From Jackrogersella multiformis (lineage: Eukaryota; Ascomycota; Sordariomycetes; Xylariales; Hypoxylaceae), in assembly GCA_902806575.1 (NCBI GenBank), contig CADCXD010000004.1:3534001-3598000 (forward strand): a stretch of 64,000 nt of DNA, read 5' to 3'. Positions within the stretch are counted from its first letter, which is position 1, and the number at the start of each line of letters is the position of its first letter. Under the pieces are notes generated by a model, which searched no databases, was not told the origin of the DNA, and saw nothing but the letters and a program-made list of their open reading frames with translations. Position numbers and translations under genes: made by a program. This document shows positions 58,331 through 64,000 of this stretch, piece after piece.

Positions 58331-59151
58331 ATGTCTACTAAATATCTCCTATTCGCAGTCCTTCTTGAGGCCGCCGCCACAACGCCAACCAAGCTGGTAG
58401 AGCGACAGACCGCATGCGAAGCGGTGCATTTCTTCATAGCCCGTGGCACGACGGAGCCATATCCAGGCGTCCAAAAGAGCCTTGTGAATACAGTCTGTGA
58501 GGGAATATCGAGTTGCGGGTACGAAGATATCATTTACCCTTCCTCATTCGACGATTATTGTGGCTCCGTGTTCGGGGGCGCAATTAATGGCACCGCGCAG
58601 ATCATTGCGTATGCCGAAGCTTGTCCCGATGCAAAGTTAGTCTTGACGGGTTATTCCCAGGGCGGAGAAGTCGTGGGCGACATCTTGGGAGGCGGTGGGG
58701 GTGCTATTCCGAATCAGAACTGCATCCAGCCAGCAAACACGCCGTTATCGCCCGAAACCTCGCCTGGTAATAAGAGTACGTGACATTGCAATCTTGGTCT
58801 TCGGCAGTGCGTACTGATCATGCCATTCTAGTCGTGGCGGTCACCCTCTTCGGCGATGTACGACATACTGCCTCCCAGAGCTACAACGTAGGAACTGGCG
58901 CAGCTGGAAACGGAGTAAGTATTCTGGAAATACCTATAAAAGTTTGGCATATCGGGGTCTAATAAGTTATACAGATCTTGCCGAGGTCGGGGTCTGGGCT
59001 CGAAGCTCTAAACAGGTTCTCAGAGTTACTACACTCATGGTGTTTCGTCGATGACCCTGTCTGCGCTAGTGGCTCAGACTTTGCCGCGCACATCCAGTAT
59101 TTTGATGCGTCTATAAAAGAAGCTGCTGCGTGGGTGAAGACTAGACTCTGA
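58331..59151 (+). CDS. Secreted CE5 esterase (cutinase/acetylxylan esterase family)
   Basis: Three exons, 58331-58775, 58832-58914 and 58975-59151, give 234 residues in phase. The CE5 family comprises cutinases and acetylxylan esterases of plant-degrading fungi. A signal-like N-terminus (KYLLFAVLLEAAA) is followed by Cys29 and the strand HFFIARGTTEP, as in acetylxylan esterase II. Ser109 sits in the nucleophile elbow GYSQGG. The Asp (about 203) and His (215) of the triad are in DDPVCASGSDFAAH. The usual GDPRH block reads GDVRH here, a Pro-to-Val change. Acetylxylan esterase is more likely than cutinase because of the ARGTTE strand, but this is inference. It lies just beyond the RIP-like element. 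Confidence 0.9.
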
Positions 59152-60750
59152 GGCAATTATCATCGGATGAATCTACATGTGACTTATTATAGCAAGTACG
59201 AAGTATTGTCGCCTCCCCAATATACATGTCCCAATATAATACAAATCACCTATTTAGCATCAATGCCTCTCAACAAAGTCTTGCCCCCCGGATCATGCCA
59301 ATCTAGTAGTAGTAGCCTATGTGCTATTAAAATGTCCCTATACTAAAACGCATTCGCTAGCTCTACTAGTACCTTTCTGCGGAAAATACTGAGATGTACA
59401 CTAGCTGCAGCCACCTTAGTGCCGATTTGCAATTCGCCGCCGGGGCAGGCTTTTACAGCACCTATAGATTCGAGGCCCGTCCGGACATCCGTTGTGGGGT
59501 TACACTGGACCCACTTCCATTTCGAAAGCGCGGACGAGGATCGGCGCCTCGCCCGGACGGGGACGGATTTAGTGGCAGGTTCGGAGGTTCAAACTTCGGG
59601 GTCACCAAAGCAGGGTATCACTGTTGAGTTTATCGATTTCGGCGTGATATAATATCAATTATATCTATTTTAACTTTATTTATCTCGAACCTTAATGGAT
59701 TCGGCGCTCTCGTTCGCCTTAAGGGTCCAAGGTCCTACCTACGCCTCAAGTTAAGCTCCAGCCACCATGATACTCTAATACCTCAGGCTTCATCAAACTT
59801 CGTCAATTCAACAAAACTTCTCTGGTCCATTGCAAATCTAAAAAGAACATTAAACTAAATCAAATAACTGTCTTTTTTTTTCGCGCACTGTTAACCAACC
59901 CCTCCGATCTATTTAAAAAGAGTTTGATATAAAAGTCTTTTATTCTCGAACATGACCAAAAAATTCATCTACTTCTTAGGGTTCTCAGTTTTGCTGGTGA
60001 CATTAGCACCTTTCCCCCATATGGAGTGTCGGTTTCAGTAAGTCGTACACTGCTCATCATTAAACCACTAAGCCAGATGACCGATATTGCCAAACTCGGG
60101 TAATATAGTGGAATATAAACTACCAACCAGGTACAGGAGAAGGAAGTAGGGCGCGGGGTGATTCCCGTAACCCCTTCCATGTCTTCCTAGTGACTGCAGA
60201 GGGAGATTGGTTTCGCCTTCCTGAAAGGCTGTCGGAGTTCGGCTGCTGCTGTTTAAGCCAGTGATGAAACGTCTTGGAAAGAGCCCTCACGGAGCTGTGC
60301 TCAAGAAGCATCCAAATGGACAACCTGAGGCTTTAATATATAGGACGGTGCGAGAGCTTGTATGGTAGATGCCCCGAGTAATCGGAATGAATCTCTATAG
60401 TTCTAAGTAGAACTTGACATTTAATTTTATTCAAATGAAGGCATTATAGGTTATTTTTAGTCACTTGCTTCGTGTCACACTTACTAAGGTCGTATGAGCT
60501 CAAAATGGGTTGTATACAAGTGATCTAAAAGGAGAGACCATTTTGCTCTTCTCGAAGAGACTATCATATGCTATATACTCACATCGGAGATCTGATCGTA
60601 GCGATAGTCAGAATAGTGGACCCCCTACGCCAACGTTGTACTAGATCCCTTCACCCGAGCTCTTTTTGTGACACTACTCTGTAAAATCCGATAGTCCCAG
60701 TATTAACTCTATTATCCTAAAGGACCGTGACATATTTCCCGAACAGTTCA
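59152..60750. other. Intergenic, no supported gene
   Basis: 1.6 kb between the CE5 gene and the UstYa-like gene. Overlapping 77-codon frames at 59394-59652 and 59965-60323 have no recognisable domain. A 29-codon signal-peptide-like frame starts at 59952 but a TATAAAAG box sits only 17 bases before it. Confidence 0.5.
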
Positions 60751-61786
60751 TTACTGCGGCGGCCCGGGGAGATACACTGTGCTCTCGTCGGGCTCAGGGT
60801 CATCTGCCGGTAGTGCATGTTTATCAGCCCAGTCCATAATCCTGTCAAGTTTGCGGCACTTGTGTTCTGTGGAAAAGTCTGGGTATATGCCCCAGGGCTG
60901 TACCCAGTTATATGTGATTATACCAACGTCTGCCTGGCAAAGCAGGGTCTCACGCAACATCTCGATACAATGATCGATATGAGCACGGATGACGTGGTCG
61001 GAGTCAGTGAAGCTCTTTGGTCTGTTCTCCAGTTTAAAGTAGTATTCCTTATAAGTGTACTGGCGGATAATGTTCTGTTGGCTTCGTTAGTTGATGGAGA
61101 GTGCCCAAGATTATTATGTGAGTTCACATACCAGGCAGTGCATGTGATGGAAAACCTCAATGCCAACATCGTATTTACCTCCCTGTGACTCCGGATATTT
61201 GACAGCTACGCGGGACTTTCCAATGCGATCGATAACTTCACCGCTCACCCCGGAATTATTCACTGGTTGCGTAAGCTTAGGTAGTTTGTGTTAGGAGTGT
61301 ATTAACAACGGCTTACTATGGGTGAGAACTGTCCATGCTTCGTCAAGTGCCTTGTTTGGTGTGCCCTTGTAGACACTCTGGTGTTCGAGGGCACCTCGGA
61401 ATCTGCGAGTTTCGTATTCGATAACCCCAGCGTCTTTTTCTAGCAATGGAGCTGTCACTGTTAGCTTATTATCTCCTCCCAAGGTTGTTTAGGCATTTAC
61501 AATAGTATGAAGTCTTAGCGGCACATTCCGCCTCCGAGCATTCACTTTCGTGGCGGGAAAGTGAGAGCACGACAATGATGCTTATTAGAAGAATGGTGTT
61601 AATAAATGCCAAAGCCTTGCCTCCTGCTCTTACGCAAGAAGCAACCCGAGAAGATCGTTTTTTGAAATGTCGTGAAAGCATAGCTTTGTCTTCTTCTTGA
61701 CTCTCAAGACCGTCAGAGCTTTGAGAATCTCTTGTCTCATCTGAGACCAGTGGGTCATATGCTTTCTCCTTCGACTGAAAGCCCAT
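60751..61786 (-). CDS. UstYa-like (DUF3328) oxidase, possibly damaged
   Basis: Four minus-strand exons: 61786-61501, 61457 to about 61330, 61275-61132 and 61047-60751, giving about 284 residues. UstYa-type proteins are membrane-anchored oxidases that cyclise or modify peptides in fungal RiPP and related clusters. The layout matches: a polar N-terminus, one transmembrane helix (AFINTILLISIIVVLSL), EYETRRFRGAL then VYKGTP and LDEAWT, and both diagnostic HxxHC motifs, HHMHC (181-185) and HIDHC (209-213). It ends in the typical PDFSTEHKCR then IMDWADKH. The exon 2/3 junction is unclear: the strong donor GTAAGC at 61316 gives a stop downstream, and only a weak GTTCTC donor keeps frame. No peptide precursor, methyltransferase or tyrosinase gene is visible within the window. 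Confidence 0.75.
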
Positions 61787-62955
61787 CTTTGAAATGAGTT
61801 AACTTGAAGACCAGCAGACTGTAAGCTAGAAGCAAATGTTTGGGAAGACACAGTTGAAGTAGTCTGGAGAAAGATATGAAACTGAGCTGGACCTAAGGTC
61901 TTAAGCTTTAGTTTCTCCACAAGTATAAATCCTACATTACATCACTTGCTATAGAATCATATGTTTATTTGTCCGCAAAGTGTGCAGATGCTACGTGTAT
62001 TAGGATTTTACCCCGGGGCCCATTGAAATCAGTCAAAATAAGGTATTCTCCCCTCTTAGAAGAATGCAGCCGATGACGCCATCCGAGTCCTGTGGAGTCC
62101 GCAGAAGCTCGTTATGAACTCTGGCCAAAAGCTTGGAGATGCCGGTTACCTATAGAAATATTGATTCATTAGCTGCATGAGTGGCGTGTTAGATGGACCT
62201 ACCGAACTATGGACCGTGATGGTGCCGAAGATGCGGACGAGAAAGCCTAGAACGAACTTCTAAGACCATGTATGCATCATACCAACCTTTCAGGATAGCA
62301 CAGTAGATTATCATATTACAACGAAACCACCGTGGTATAACCACGAGCTGTATATCTGAGCCGAGAAATGTAGGAATAATGCGGTTGACGGTAGACAATG
62401 GAGGGTTAGTAGTTTATATCCTTTCTGCTTACCCTTAAACTCGATATCATAGGCATACTTGATCACTAGGTTCAGATAGGTATATAGCTTCAATGTGGGT
62501 ATGGTTACTAGTAGGAAACCGGGCCCAGCGCAGGGCATAAGAGCCGCCAACGGCGGCTCTCACGGTGACCTTTTAAACCATGACACCTTAGTCTGAGGTA
62601 GTTAGTTACCTAGGTACTTGTAGTGCAAAACCCCGAAGGATTTATTAATATGGTGCAGTTACTTAAAGCTAGTTTAAGAATCCATAACAATGTGCATATT
62701 ACCAAGCATTAACTGTAGTGTAATTGCTCCTAGACCTAGGTGGATGTAAGTGATAAGTCATATTTCCCACTTCAACAGCAGAGAATCAGTAAATATTCCA
62801 ATCACAATACCAATTAGTTACGTTTTACCACGTACCAGTGAAATTTTTTGGGTCCGACGAACTTGATTCTCGCGCTGACGCCATTTACAACTCCACCTAT
62901 TTAGTACCGGTAGGTATAGGTTGGCACTCTTGTCATGTAGTGTAGCTATACTATT
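61787..62955. other. Intergenic with possible gene remnant
   Basis: 5' flank of the UstYa-like gene. On the minus strand, segments within about 62067-62550 translate to protein-like pieces (for example LYTYLNLVIKYAYDIEFK, then IQLVVIPRWFRCNMIIY, and VTGISKLLARVHNELLRTP) separated by intron-like GT..AG stretches, but not all phases agree. I do not recognise the family. A perfect 9-base-pair hairpin (GAGCCGCC-AAC-GGCGGCTC) lies at 62540-62560. Confidence 0.25.
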
Positions 62956-63237
62956 CTACACCTCCGCCAGGATGGGAAAGCTTAACACTGGGGCTTTTTA
63001 CTCTACCACACTTTACTAGGTATTATACTACCAAGATTTATATATAAAATACATCCTATTAATAGCCTTAATATGCCATAATCTGGTAGGGCTTTCCATA
63101 AGAATAATATATCAGTCAAGGTAATTAGATTTTGTACTTTCATATATAAATCTTGCTTGTTTGATGTATCTTCACTAGGTGGAACAGGAGGATAAAAAGC
63201 CCCAGTATTAGGCTTTCCCATCCTGGCGGAGGTGTAG
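62956..63237. repeat. Hairpin-like element with 45-base inverted ends
   Basis: The 45 bases at 62956-63000 (starting CTACACCTCCGCCAGGATGG) recur inverted at 63193-63237 with only a few differences. Inside, a second inverted pair involving AAGATTTATATATAAAA and its counterpart near 63140-63155 extends the symmetry. The internal part is short and non-coding. This is the shape of a small non-autonomous inverted-repeat element; no target-site duplication was identified. Confidence 0.6.
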
Positions 63238-63968
63238 CTTAGAAAAGCTCGGCGTACTTTCTTCACGCAGATCTGAACACAATGACTTGGCATGAGGGGT
63301 ATACTGGTAGCATAGATTTTGCTATATTCAAGGTTGTAATAATAGTTAGTCCGGGGGGTGACTGAGAATTGCTCATCGATACAGCCTCAGCAGAGATTTG
63401 AAGACAGGTAACGAAACTCTATATTGTCATCATCTGATAGCCTGCTGCACGTTTAAACAGGGATATCGAAATACTATCCGTCTCCATTTCCATTAACAGG
63501 TTTGATATCTGCAGAGTCTGCAGAGTCAGCATCGTATGGATGGCTTGAGGCCTAGATCTTTCTAGCTACCGCAATGGGAATGTAGGGTTACGAACAATGG
63601 TTAGTATCCATTTACAAAGGTACTTACTTACATTCATATCAATAACTCCTTCACAGACCAAGAATTGTTATGTGTAGGTAGCTGCGGGGAATATGGGATT
63701 GTGAGCTGAGCTCTTCTGAATGGCGCGATGTGCGAATCGAACACTAAGGAGAAGTAATGGGATTCCAGCCGAACCGTACCAGGCGTGGAGAGTGAATCAT
63801 CACCCTCACCCTCGGAGCAAACACCATAACACTTACTACCCCTTAGACTGAAAAGGCTTAAGAAGGCTTGTGTCCTCCACGCAATTTCAACTCACATCAT
63901 TCTTCAACAACATAGAATTTACTACCGACCTGACATCCTTCCAAGTCCATACTACCAACACACACAAG
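63238..63968. other. Promoter region of the right-edge gene
   Basis: No gene until the ATG at 63969. The last 130 bases are C/A-rich with CAACAACATAG- and ACCAACACACACAAG-type leader sequence, typical of highly expressed fungal secreted-protein genes. Confidence 0.5.
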
Positions 63969-64000
63969 ATGCATTTCATCAAGGCTTCCATTGCTGTTCT
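63969..64000 (+). CDS. Start of a probable secreted-protein gene (truncated)
   Basis: An ATG preceded by AAG and an A/C-rich leader opens the frame MHFIKASIAVL, a short basic start running into a hydrophobic stretch, which is the beginning of a signal peptide. The window ends after 32 bases, so nothing can be said of the mature protein. Confidence 0.5.
   Translation, partial: MHFIKASIAV

Noticed and set aside
59394..59652. Two overlapping 77-codon frames after the CE5 gene
   Set aside because: Neither matches a family; they may be relics but cannot be supported.
59952..60041. 29-codon signal-peptide-like frame beginning MTKKFIYFLGFSVLLV, considered as a peptide precursor for the UstYa-like enzyme
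   Set aside because: It has no repeated core or KR sites, possible splice extensions meet stops quickly, and a TATAAAAG box only 17 bases upstream would put transcription start after the ATG.
63720..63750. A tRNA B-box-like GTTCGATTC on the minus strand
   Set aside because: The flanking bases cannot form a T-arm stem and no A-box or acceptor stem fits at the right distance.

Overview
This window looks like nuclear DNA of a filamentous ascomycete (Pezizomycotina, probably a Sordariomycete). The genes have short introns of about 45 to 190 bases with GT..AG ends and fungal branch-point-like CTAAC/CTGAC signals. Gene families typical of these fungi are present: Zn2Cys6 regulators, a pyrG-type OMP decarboxylase, Mms22/Mus7, CE1 and CE5 esterases, a UstYa-like DUF3328 protein and a cytochrome P450. 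The class-level placement is inference; no marker gene allows a species call. I rebuilt the gene models by hand, checking reading phase across every intron.

Region 1 to 30.4 kb carries the 3' end of an unknown gene, SEC65/SRP19 (-), a Pgc1-like glycerophosphodiester phosphodiesterase (+), a P450 (+), phosphatidylinositol synthase (-), pyrG (+), a Zn2Cys6 regulator (+), a CCCH zinc-finger protein (+), a secreted acetylxylan esterase (+), a Upc2-like Zn2Cys6 regulator (-) and ORC5 (+). Gene-free gaps here are large (3.5 kb before pyrG, 3.8 kb before the CCCH gene) and full of a dispersed palindromic motif built from CCTAGG and GGTACC.

Region 31 to 53 kb is a dense housekeeping block: glycogen branching enzyme (-), mitochondrial ClpX-like ATPase (+), cytochrome c oxidase subunit V (-), a two-exon 63-residue membrane microprotein (-), the 2163-residue Mms22/Mus7 repair scaffold (+), a mitochondrial Msp1/ATAD1-like AAA+ ATPase (+) and a C2H2 regulator (+). 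Several genes jump to high GC part-way along, usually in their 3' half, while the 5' half is ordinary.

Region 53.6 to 64 kb is more accessory: a phytanoyl-CoA-dioxygenase-like gene (-), a very AT-rich 0.94-kb inverted repeat whose arms differ mainly by C/T and G/A changes (consistent with RIP), a CE5 cutinase-family esterase (+), a UstYa-like (DUF3328) gene (-), a smaller hairpin element, and the first 32 bases of a probable secreted-protein gene. No rRNA, tRNA, CRISPR array or complete autonomous transposon could be supported.

The best candidates for something unusual are the RIP-like giant palindrome, the dispersed CCTAGG/GGTACC palindromes, the intragenic GC jumps, the P450 with leucine in place of the heme-loop arginine, the UstYa-like gene with an awkward splice junction, and the short membrane microprotein beside MMS22.
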